From Oscillospiraceae bacterium (lineage in GTDB: Bacteria > Bacillota > Clostridia > Oscillospirales > Oscillospiraceae), in the NCBI GenBank assembly GCA_017461585.1, contig JAFTYM010000037.1:1-64000 (forward strand): a stretch of DNA of 64,000 nt, in the 5' to 3' direction. A program made the position numbers and the translations under genes. Shown here piece by piece: positions 16,212-24,120 of this stretch. How positions within the stretch are numbered: the stretch's first letter is position 1; the number at the start of each line of letters is the position of its first letter. A model generated the notes under the pieces. That model saw only the letters and a program-made list of their open reading frames with translations. It was not told the DNA's origin and did not search any database.

Positions 16212-17779
16212 TGAGCGATAAAAAGGTTCTTCTTGAGCTGAAAAAGCTCAAAAAATACTTCCCCGTACGCCGCGGTGTCAACATCAAGGCGCTGGAGGAC
16301 GTTTCGATCTCCATCTACGAGGGCGAAAAGTTCGGCGTTGTAGGTGAGTCAGGCTGCGGTAAGTCTACTCTCGGCCGTGTTATCCTGCAGCTTTATCCCC
16401 AGACCAGCGGTGCTACAATTTACTACGGACGCACATTTGATGATATGTGCCCCAAATACTTTGCAAAAGAAGTTGCAAGGCTTTTGGATTATCAGAAAAA
16501 AGCAACTGAGTTCTTCCAGAAGTCTCTTGAGATAGACAAGAAGGCAGAAATGCTTGAAAATGAAATAGATGCACTTTCTGCCCGCGGAACAGATTCCGAG
16601 GTAAGAAAGGAAGCCAAGCTTGCAAAAAAGCTCAGCATGCTCCAGTTTAAGTCCAAGGAACTGAAAAAGGATGCTTCCCGTCAGCTTCGTGAGGGTTCAC
16701 GTACTGTCGGTTCGCTGATCCTCTGCAAGGATCTGCCCGCTGTTCAGGAGCTTTTCACAAAGGCTCATAAGGAGACAGCAGAGGCTGCTGCTGTAAATAA
16801 GAAATATCATGAGCTTGAGCTTTTATACGCTCAGTCCTGTGTTAACGGGACACCAGATGAGAGCGTTAAGGCTCAGATGGATGCTGTAAAAGAGCAGGTC
16901 GAAGACCATGTTGCAAAGGCAAGAGCGTTCCGTCAGGAAGCGTGGGATAAGTACCACGGAAAGGATATCCTTCCCATCACAGAGCGCACTCTTGATCCTG
17001 CTTATCAGAAAAAGCTGGACGGCAACTATGAGACAGGTATCAACCTCGGTAAGCTGACAAACAATGAAATGCGTGAGCTTCGCCGTGAGATGCAGATGAT
17101 TTTCCAGGATCCCGCAGCTTCTCTTGACCCCCGTCAGTCTGTTGGTAAGTCCATCGAGGAAGTTTTTGTTATCAATACAGATTATCCACCTTCAGTCCGC
17201 AAGGAAAAAGTCATGGAGCTTCTGGAGCAGGTTGGTCTTAAGCGTGAGCACTATTATTCTTACCCCCACGCTCTGTCAGGCGGACAGAAACAGCGTGTCG
17301 GTATTGCCCGTGCTATCGCTCTTGATACAAAGTTTGTTGTTCTTGATGAGTCTGTTTCCGCTCTGGACGTTTCTGTTCAGGCTCAGATCCTCCAGCTTCT
17401 CAACGAGCTTTCCGAGAAGAAGCAGCTTACATATTTCTTCATCACCCACGACCTCGGTGTTGTAAAGCACTTCTGTGACAGAATTCTTGTTATGTACCTT
17501 GGCTGTGTATGTGAGATCGCAGACAGCGATAAGCTGTTCAAAAATCAGCTTCATCCCTATACAGAGTCTCTGCTTGCTTCTGTTCCCAGACTTAAGATCA
17601 ATCAGGAGCACTCTACAGAGTCTGTTCTTGAAGGTGACGTTCCCAGCGCAATGAACCCGCCCAAGGGCTGTCCTTTCCACACAAGATGTAATAAGTGCAT
17701 GGACATCTGCATGAAGGAAAAGCCGCCCATCATTGAGCAGGAGCCCGGACATTTCGTAGCCTGCCACCTGTATAAGTAG
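16211..17779 (+). CDS. oligopeptide/dipeptide ABC transporter ATPase (OppF/DppF type) with a large internal insertion
   Basis: A 522-residue ATPase, about 200 residues longer than a normal OppF (roughly 320). Walker A GESGCGKST is at residues 45-53 and the Q-loop MIFQDPAASLDP near residue 295; between them lies a charged, Lys/Glu-rich, largely helical insert (about residues 75-285) likely to form a coiled-coil arm. Signature LSGGQKQRV, Walker B VVLDESVSALD and the Cys-rich C-terminal region are normal. Note that Walker B reads DES instead of DEP. Probably a working partner of the preceding ATPase with an extra docking or regulatory domain. Confidence 0.9.
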   Translation: MSDKKVLLELKKLKKYFPVRRGVNIKALEDVSISIYEGEKFGVVGESGCGKSTLGRVILQLYPQTSGATIYYGRTFDDMCPKYFAKEVARLLDYQKKATEFFQKSLEIDKKAEMLENEIDALSARGTDSEVRKEAKLAKKLSMLQFKSKELKKDASRQLREGSRTVGSLILCKDLPAVQELFTKAHKETAEAAAVNKKYHELELLYAQSCVNGTPDESVKAQMDAVKEQVEDHVAKARAFRQEAWDKYHGKDILPITERTLDPAYQKKLDGNYETGINLGKLTNNEMRELRREMQMIFQDPAASLDPRQSVGKSIEEVFVINTDYPPSVRKEKVMELLEQVGLKREHYYSYPHALSGGQKQRVGIARAIALDTKFVVLDESVSALDVSVQAQILQLLNELSEKKQLTYFFITHDLGVVKHFCDRILVMYLGCVCEIADSDKLFKNQLHPYTESLLASVPRLKINQEHSTESVLEGDVPSAMNPPKGCPFHTRCNKCMDICMKEKPPIIEQEPGHFVACHLYK

Positions 17780-17780
17780 T

Positions 17781-17806
17781 CAAACAAAATACAAGTATTT
17801 TGTTTG
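17781..17806 (+). repeat. perfect hairpin after the OppF-type gene
   Basis: CAAACAAAATAC, loop AA, and its exact complement. It lies one base after the stop codon and is AT-rich with no following T run, so it is more likely an mRNA 3'-end or processing structure than a strong terminator. Confidence 0.55.
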
Positions 17807-17861
17807 AGAAGGTTTGCAGCCTGCGGCAGCGCACAGCTGTAAAATATATAAATCGTAATTA

Positions 17862-17895
17862 AAGTTTAGTGTGAAAAGATTTTCACACTAAACTT
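17862..17895 (+). repeat. perfect 16-bp hairpin upstream of ggt
   Basis: A 16-base arm starting AAGTTTAGTGTG, a GA loop and the exact complement, ending 38 bp before the ggt start. No T run follows. Possible operator, processing site or partial attenuator separating ggt from the transporter genes. Confidence 0.55.
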
Positions 17896-17933
17896 GTTTG
17901 TGAACAGAAAATTTTTGAACGGAGGAAATTGAA

Positions 17934-19562
17934 ATGGAAACCTCTTTTAACCCCACATATCAGAAATATCCTTCCCAGCGCTATCCCATTTACGCACAAC
18001 ACGGTATGGTAAACGCATCCAGCCCTCAGGCTGCAGCTGCAGGTCTTGAAGTTTTAAGACGCGGCGGCAACGCAATGGACGCAGCTGTTGCAACTGCAGC
18101 AGCTCTCACAGTAGTAGAACCCACAGCAAACGGCATCGGTTCTGATGCTTTTGCTCTTGTCTGGTCTGCAAAGGATCAGAAGCTCTATGGACTTAACTCC
18201 AGCGGTCCTGCTCCCATGGGCATCTCTATCGACGCCATCAAGGAAGCAGGCAAGGACAACAACGGAAAAATGCCCGTATACGGCTGGACTCCCGTAACTG
18301 TTCCCGGTGCGGTCAAGGCATGGAAAGAGCTGAACAACCGCTTCGGCAAGCTCTCTCTGGCTGACGATCTTGCTCCCGCAGTTGCTTACGCACGTGACGG
18401 CTACCCCTGCTCTCCCAACCTCGCTCTTATGTGGCAGAGAGCCTACAGCAAGTATAAGCAGACCTGCACAACACCTGAGTTTGACGAGTGGTACAAGACC
18501 TTTGTTCCCGATGGAAGAGCCTACGAGGCAGGCGACATTATCAAGCTGCCCAACCACGCAAAGACACTTGAAGAGATCGGCGCAACAAACGCAGAGAGCT
18601 TCTATAAGGGCGATATCGCAAAGAAAATCGACGCAGACAGCCGTGAGTTTGGCGGCTACCTGAGATATGAGGACCTTGCAGCATTCGAAGCTAAGTGGGT
18701 AGAGCCTATCCGTGTAAACTACCGCGGCTATGAGATCTGCGAAATTCCCCCCAACGGACAGGGCATTGTAGCTCTTATGGCGCTCAACATCCTCAAGGAG
18801 TTTGAGTTCAAAGAGAAGGACTGCGTAGAGACATATCACCGCCAGCTTGAGGCTATCAAGATGGCATTTGCAGATGCATTCCACTATGTAACAGACCCTG
18901 ACCACATGGCTATCGACTATCAGACTCTCCTTGACCCCGCTTACGGCGCTCAGAGAGCAAAAGATATGACCGACAGGGCACAGGTACATACAAACGGAAT
19001 CCCTCCCAAGAGCGGCACAGTTTACCTCTGCTGCGCAGACGGAGAGGGCAATATGGTATCCTTCATCCAGTCCAACTACATGGGCTTCGGCTCCGGCATC
19101 GTAGTCCGCGACACCGGCGTTTCCCTCCAGAACCGCGGCAGCGACTTCTCTCTTGACCCCGAGGCAACAAACTGCCTGAAACCCGGCAAGAGATCTTACC
19201 ACACAATCATCCCCGGATTTATCCTTAAGGATGGCAAGGCAGTAGGCCCCTTCGGCGTTATGGGCGGCTATATGCAGCCTCAGGGACACCTGCAGGTGGC
19301 TATGAACTTCATAGACTTTGGGTTGGATCCCCAGCAGGCGTTGGATGCTCCCAGATGGCAGTGGAACCGTGACAACACAGTAACTGTTGAGACACGTTTT
19401 GACATGGAAATGGCAAGACTTCTCCAGCAGAGAGGTCACGATATCCGTCCCGATCTGTCCACTCCCAGCTTCGGCAGAGGACAGATGATCGTCCGTCTTG
19501 ACAACGGCATCCTCGTGGGCGGCACAGAGTCCAGAACAGACAGCAATATCGCTTGCTACTAA
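17934..19562 (+). CDS. ggt: gamma-glutamyltransferase/gamma-glutamyl hydrolase, cytoplasmic type
   Basis: A 542-residue Ntn-hydrolase of the gamma-glutamyltransferase family. Such proteins self-cleave before a threonine that becomes the nucleophile; here it is predicted at T362 in SGTVYLCC, aligned with the TTHYS-type motif of classical enzymes (second Thr replaced by Val). MGGYMQPQGHLQV and the early GGNAMDAAVA motif are conserved. There is no signal peptide, unlike periplasmic GGTs, so it should act inside the cell on imported gamma-glutamyl compounds such as glutathione. Codon bias suggests high expression. It follows the peptide importer in the same direction. Confidence 0.9.
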   Translation: METSFNPTYQKYPSQRYPIYAQHGMVNASSPQAAAAGLEVLRRGGNAMDAAVATAAALTVVEPTANGIGSDAFALVWSAKDQKLYGLNSSGPAPMGISIDAIKEAGKDNNGKMPVYGWTPVTVPGAVKAWKELNNRFGKLSLADDLAPAVAYARDGYPCSPNLALMWQRAYSKYKQTCTTPEFDEWYKTFVPDGRAYEAGDIIKLPNHAKTLEEIGATNAESFYKGDIAKKIDADSREFGGYLRYEDLAAFEAKWVEPIRVNYRGYEICEIPPNGQGIVALMALNILKEFEFKEKDCVETYHRQLEAIKMAFADAFHYVTDPDHMAIDYQTLLDPAYGAQRAKDMTDRAQVHTNGIPPKSGTVYLCCADGEGNMVSFIQSNYMGFGSGIVVRDTGVSLQNRGSDFSLDPEATNCLKPGKRSYHTIIPGFILKDGKAVGPFGVMGGYMQPQGHLQVAMNFIDFGLDPQQALDAPRWQWNRDNTVTVETRFDMEMARLLQQRGHDIRPDLSTPSFGRGQMIVRLDNGILVGGTESRTDSNIACY

Positions 19563-19570
19563 AAGACAGA

Positions 19571-19600
19571 AACTCCCGTACCTCACAGTACGGGAGTTTT
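19571..19600 (+). terminator. intrinsic terminator of ggt
   Basis: AACTCCCGTAC, loop CTCACA, complement, then TTTTATT. The stem is nearly the same as that of the terminator at 26204-26232. Confidence 0.9.
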
Positions 19601-19736
19601 TATTGTGCAAATACCACAAAATCACCTGCATGGATTTATGCATCTGTCCAAATATGAAAAATATTGAAAATAAATGTCACCTTTTGCCCTTTTCGCGACA
19701 TAAATAAGTATAGAATGAAATTGCGGAGGTGCTGAT

Positions 19737-22700
19737 ATGAGACCGAAACTGTCGCTTAAAACTCTATACCGAAGCCCTGTAAGGACAGTTCTGACCTTTA
19801 TTCTCCTCGTTGCTGTCACGTTTTCTTTTGTGTCGCAGGTATTGGAGTATAGCGTTGCCAAGCGCGAAATGGAGAAAATGGTTGCGCTGTATGACGGAGT
19901 TTTGAATGTGTCGCAAAAAACGTTTTCGTCAGGCGAAAGAGATAACCCAGGGTATATTTATGCAGACGAAAGAGTAGAGCAGGGGATGCTGCCTGATGAG
20001 ATATACCATGAATATACGGCATTAGGCTATGCCCCTATGACAGGGAAAGACATAGAACAGATTTCGTCGCTTCCTTATGTTTCCTATATTAACACGCGTT
20101 ATACAACCGCGGCTGTCAGCGATTTTCCCAGAATGGACGAGGGGCTTAAATATTATGATTATACAAATATTTGTGTAATAGAGGCTGATGTTAAATTTTT
20201 TAATGAAACAAGTAAAATGCTTGTTGTAAGCAATCCTACACTTGTGGGAGGAGAGCCGATAGCTAACAGCAGTTTCGGAGAAGCCGATATTTATATAGCA
20301 GGTGAGCCGTCGTTTGTAATTCAAGATAATAGTACAATATTCTATTGGCGCGTGAATGGACGAGCCGTAAGTGCTGCCACCACAGACAGCGTATATACCC
20401 GTGAGTATTTGCAGTCTTTAAATGTTGGGGAGCGCTATGTTTTCGTGCTGCGATATGAGGATGAACTGCCAAACCACCCCGATACTTTTACATATTATTT
20501 GACAGACCCCTTTATTTACGGACAGTGTGAAGCTATATATCCCTTAAAGGGAGAGCTTGAAAACTATCTTGAAACAGAGAAGTTTGCGCCTTTAAAAGAG
20601 TATATCAATATTATAGAAACCGACCAATATACGCTTGATGCGGTCTACACCAAAAATATGAACGCGATCCGTCATTTTGCGGACAAGACCATAGGCATCA
20701 CGGAAGGCAGAGCGTTAACCGCTGAAGATACGGAAAACGGAAACAACGTCTGCGTAATAAGTCACACTTTGGCAAAGGAATATGAGCTTAAAGTCGGCGA
20801 CAAAATAACTGTTGATCTTGGAAATAAGCTGTTTTCGTATAACAAGGCTGTTGGCAGCGTTTCGGCTGTCAAGGGCAGACAATCCACCGAATATACAAAA
20901 ACAGAGCTTGAGATTGTCGGTATATACAAGGATACAAGAAACAAGTATTCAAACTTAGGTGCTACTGAAGATGCGTGGTCATACACCATAAACACAATAT
21001 TTGTTCCTCAGCATCTTTTGAATGTTGACAAAGCGGAACTCGAAAATCAAAAATACCACTATGGCGAAGTTAGCTTTGTGGTTGAGGATGCATGGAATAC
21101 TCCGGCTTTCAAAGAAGAGGTAGTACCCGTTTTAAAGGAAATGGGCTATACGGTATATTTTGAAAACGGAAACTTTGAGGATTTTATTCCCGATATACTG
21201 GAAATAGAGCGTATTGCATTTATCAAAATCGGCGTTCTTGTGCTGGCTGTACTTGTTGTAACGTGGTTTGTATGTATGCTCTATGTGACGGGCAGAAAAC
21301 GCGACTACGCAATAATGCGCCTTTTGGGTACAACAAAGGCAAAGAGTGCAGGAACCCTGCTGTTGCCCCTTCTTGTCGTAGCGATAGCTGCGGTAGCTTT
21401 GGGAAGTGTTGCCGCGTATATCTACACAACACAAAATATTGCCGACAGCCAATATCTGAAAGCTCTTGGAGATTTCGAGGCTGATACAACTGTTTCGGTA
21501 TCGGGTATTATTATCTGTGTAATCGGGGAAATCGTTTTGACGCTTATTCTTGCCATGACATTTATCGGCAATATGGGCAGAAAATCTCCCCTTGCTTTAA
21601 TGCAGGCAAACACTCAAAAACGCCGCAGGCAGAGAAAGAAGAAAAACTGTGCACCCGAACCGTCTGAGCCTGTTGTTCTGGGTGAATGGGAGAGCATAGA
21701 ACGCCTCATACCCGACGGCAAAAAGCGCACAGGGGAATTTATTTTCCGCTATGTCATAAGACATATCCGCAGAACGACTGGTAAAGCGCTGCTGTTTATA
21801 CTTATTGCTATTGTACTTATAAATCTTTTGGGACAGCTTCTCATAATGAAAAAATCCTATGAGGAGGTTTTTGTAAATACCAAAGTAGTTTCAAATTTTG
21901 CGGGATGCTTGAATTTGGAATATATTGAAAGTCTGCAGGAGTCGGAATACGTAACCGATGTGTATTATCGTCAACGAACCCTTTTGGATATAGACAGAGT
22001 TGCAGCTACGGGATTGCCTGCAACAATCAGCAATGATATTTATCTGTATGCCGCGGAGCAAAACATAAGCGGTATGGAGATAACATGGCTCGATGGATAT
22101 GATGAAACTTCCACTCATAAGCTCGGAAACATTGTGATTATGGGTGAAATGCTTATGGAAGAACGCGGCTGGAAGCTGGGAGATACCATTGAAATTGCAG
22201 ATTATGGCTACTATGGCAGTGTGGTTTATGATGCGGTTTTTATTTTCCGAAGGGAAACTTTAAATGGAAGTCAATATACAGAGGAAGAAATTATAGAAAT
22301 TAAGAAGGACGAGATAAATGACAGATATATAAAACACAGCGACGAAATGGTCATTGTAGGCTGCGCTACAGCTGACAACGGTGCGTTTGACAAGCTTATA
22401 TTCATGCCCGGAAGTCCAAGTCTGGAATTTGGTTACGGCGCACTTTTTATTCCGCCCTCTGTATCGGCAGTACTTGTGGATAACTACAAAGCGGAAGAAT
22501 ACCGCGAGTTTGCACTTGAGCTGTCGGATAACGGAACAGGTGAAGTTGCCTTCATCATGGACACCTCAAAAATAGAAAACGTCCGCAACAATATCGAGCT
22601 TATGAACACGCTGTACCCCATAATGATAGCTGCGGTAATGATAATCGGTGCGTTTCTGTGCGGCATGCTCATAGTGCAGAATTCCAAGGACATCGCCATA

Positions 22701-22937
22701 ATGCGAGTTCTGGGAACATCAAAACGCAGGGTAAGGTCAATAATGGTAGTTGAGCACATGATTTTGTGCGTTATCGGCGTTATGGCAGCATCGGCTGTTC
22801 TTGCCGCACGCGGAGTTTTGACGGATATGCTGTGGGTAGCAATACTTTACGTCGTGGTGGTGTTCTTTGCATCACTTATCGCATCCTCAATGGCTTCGCG
22901 CAAGAATGTACTTGAACTGCTGCAGACAAAAGAATGA
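19737..22937 (+). CDS. large FtsX/MacB-type ABC transporter permease, no ATPase nearby
   Basis: A 1066-residue membrane protein. One N-terminal helix (about residues 17-35) is followed by a long extracytoplasmic domain, then helices near residues 490-620, a Lys/Arg-rich cytoplasmic loop (KRRRQRKKK), a second single helix near 680 with another extracytoplasmic domain, and three C-terminal helices ending in NVLELLQTKE. Two FtsX domains carry the family motif D.AIMR.LGT (residues about 518 and 985). Such permeases normally pair with a MacB/LolD-like ATPase; none lies within this window. GCGGAGGTG precedes the ATG. Role unknown (antimicrobial-peptide resistance or export are common for the family). 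Confidence 0.85.
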   Translation: MRPKLSLKTLYRSPVRTVLTFILLVAVTFSFVSQVLEYSVAKREMEKMVALYDGVLNVSQKTFSSGERDNPGYIYADERVEQGMLPDEIYHEYTALGYAPMTGKDIEQISSLPYVSYINTRYTTAAVSDFPRMDEGLKYYDYTNICVIEADVKFFNETSKMLVVSNPTLVGGEPIANSSFGEADIYIAGEPSFVIQDNSTIFYWRVNGRAVSAATTDSVYTREYLQSLNVGERYVFVLRYEDELPNHPDTFTYYLTDPFIYGQCEAIYPLKGELENYLETEKFAPLKEYINIIETDQYTLDAVYTKNMNAIRHFADKTIGITEGRALTAEDTENGNNVCVISHTLAKEYELKVGDKITVDLGNKLFSYNKAVGSVSAVKGRQSTEYTKTELEIVGIYKDTRNKYSNLGATEDAWSYTINTIFVPQHLLNVDKAELENQKYHYGEVSFVVEDAWNTPAFKEEVVPVLKEMGYTVYFENGNFEDFIPDILEIERIAFIKIGVLVLAVLVVTWFVCMLYVTGRKRDYAIMRLLGTTKAKSAGTLLLPLLVVAIAAVALGSVAAYIYTTQNIADSQYLKALGDFEADTTVSVSGIIICVIGEIVLTLILAMTFIGNMGRKSPLALMQANTQKRRRQRKKKNCAPEPSEPVVLGEWESIERLIPDGKKRTGEFIFRYVIRHIRRTTGKALLFILIAIVLINLLGQLLIMKKSYEEVFVNTKVVSNFAGCLNLEYIESLQESEYVTDVYYRQRTLLDIDRVAATGLPATISNDIYLYAAEQNISGMEITWLDGYDETSTHKLGNIVIMGEMLMEERGWKLGDTIEIADYGYYGSVVYDAVFIFRRETLNGSQYTEEEIIEIKKDEINDRYIKHSDEMVIVGCATADNGAFDKLIFMPGSPSLEFGYGALFIPPSVSAVLVDNYKAEEYREFALELSDNGTGEVAFIMDTSKIENVRNNIELMNTLYPIMIAAVMIIGAFLCGMLIVQNSKDIAIMRVLGTSKRRVRSIMVVEHMILCVIGVMAASAVLAARGVLTDMLWVAILYVVVVFFASLIASSMASRKNVLELLQTKE

Positions 22938-23003
22938 TAAACAAATCTTAAAAATTTCAAAGTTATTTCTTAAACAACAAATAATCCCCTGTTAAAACAA
23001 AAA

Positions 23004-23047
23004 ATGTCGTATCTTGGTATAATTTTTACCGTAGATACGGCATTTTT
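23004..23047 (+). terminator. terminator-like hairpin with an embedded -10 element upstream of vanG
   Basis: ATGTCGTATCT (23004-23014) pairs with AGATACGGCAT (23033-23043), with an inner GGTA/TACC, and is followed by TTTTT. The top of the hairpin holds TATAAT (23018-23023). It may end transcripts of the permease gene while supplying the -10 element for vanG; no convincing -35 is seen. Confidence 0.55.
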
Positions 23048-23070
23048 GCGTTATGAAAGGATCTGATTTT

Positions 23071-24120
23071 TTGCAAAAGAAAACAGTTGCAGTAGTCTTC
23101 GGCGGGTGCTCTCCCGAGTACGGAGTTTCATTGCAGTCTTCATATTCCATTCTTACAAATCTTGACAGGGAGAAATACACCGTCATCCCCGTGGGCATAA
23201 CACAGGAGGGTGAGTGGTACCGTTACGACGGCGACCTTGAGAATATTTTGAACGACACATGGTCAAAGGACAAGGAAAATTTAACAAGTGTCGTTATTTC
23301 TCAGAACCGAAGCATCCACGGTATGCTGGAGTTTCGCTGCGGTGTGACCTTTGCGGTCCGCATTGACCTTGCTTTTCCCGTACTCCACGGCAAAAACGGT
23401 GAGGACGGAACTGTGCAGGGCGTATTTGAAACCGCGGGAATACCTGTTGTGGGCTGCGGAATATTGGCATCCGCTCTCTGCATGGACAAGGACAGAGCGC
23501 ACAAGCTGGCAGAAAGTGCAGGTGCTGCTGTTCCAAAAGCGGTAACGATTCGATCTTTTGAGGAAACGGATGTAAAAAAACTTACGGAGGGTCTTAAATA
23601 TCCCCTGTTTGTAAAGCCTGTCAAAGCGGGTTCATCCTTCGGAATAACAAAGGTCTTTGAGGAAAGTGAACTTGAAGACGCGGTGACCTTTGCGTTTTAC
23701 TATGACGATACGGTCATCGTCGAGGAAAATATTGACGGCTTTGAGGTTGGCTGTGCTGTTTTGGGAACAGATGAGCTGACAATTGGCCGCGTTGACGAAA
23801 TAGAGCTTCAAAGCGGATTTTTCGATTTTAAGGAGAAATACACCCTTGAGACATCGAAGATCCACATGCCCGCGCGAATAGATGCCGAAACTGAACAGAG
23901 AATAAGGGATACAGCCGCGGTTATTTACAGAGCTCTCGGCTGCTCAGGCTTTGCTAGGGTTGATATGTTCTTAACGCCCGACGGGGAGATAGTGTTCAAC
24001 GAGGTCAACACCATTCCCGGATGTACATCGCATAGCCGTTACCCCAACATGATGAAGGGGATAGGCATTGAGTTCGGTGAGCTTCTGGACAGACTTTTAG
24101 GATCGTATGCCGATGAATGA
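23071..24120 (+). CDS. vanG: VanG-like D-alanine-D-serine ligase
   Basis: A 349-residue ATP-grasp ligase of the D-Ala-D-X family. Visible features are the N-terminal VVFGG.SPEY.VSLQS, the ATP-binding KPVKAGSSFGI, the omega-loop FFDFKEKYTLETSKI, and FNEVNTIPGCTSHSRYP. The EKYxL..xKI omega loop is the type seen in VanC/VanE/VanG enzymes that join D-Ala to D-Ser, rather than in VanA/VanB. I prefer the TTG at 23071, which has an AAAGGA site nine bases upstream; an ATG at 23053 lacks one. The following serine racemase supports the D-Ser assignment. No vanXY or vanRS is adjacent. Confidence 0.85.
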   Translation: MQKKTVAVVFGGCSPEYGVSLQSSYSILTNLDREKYTVIPVGITQEGEWYRYDGDLENILNDTWSKDKENLTSVVISQNRSIHGMLEFRCGVTFAVRIDLAFPVLHGKNGEDGTVQGVFETAGIPVVGCGILASALCMDKDRAHKLAESAGAAVPKAVTIRSFEETDVKKLTEGLKYPLFVKPVKAGSSFGITKVFEESELEDAVTFAFYYDDTVIVEENIDGFEVGCAVLGTDELTIGRVDEIELQSGFFDFKEKYTLETSKIHMPARIDAETEQRIRDTAAVIYRALGCSGFARVDMFLTPDGEIVFNEVNTIPGCTSHSRYPNMMKGIGIEFGELLDRLLGSYADE

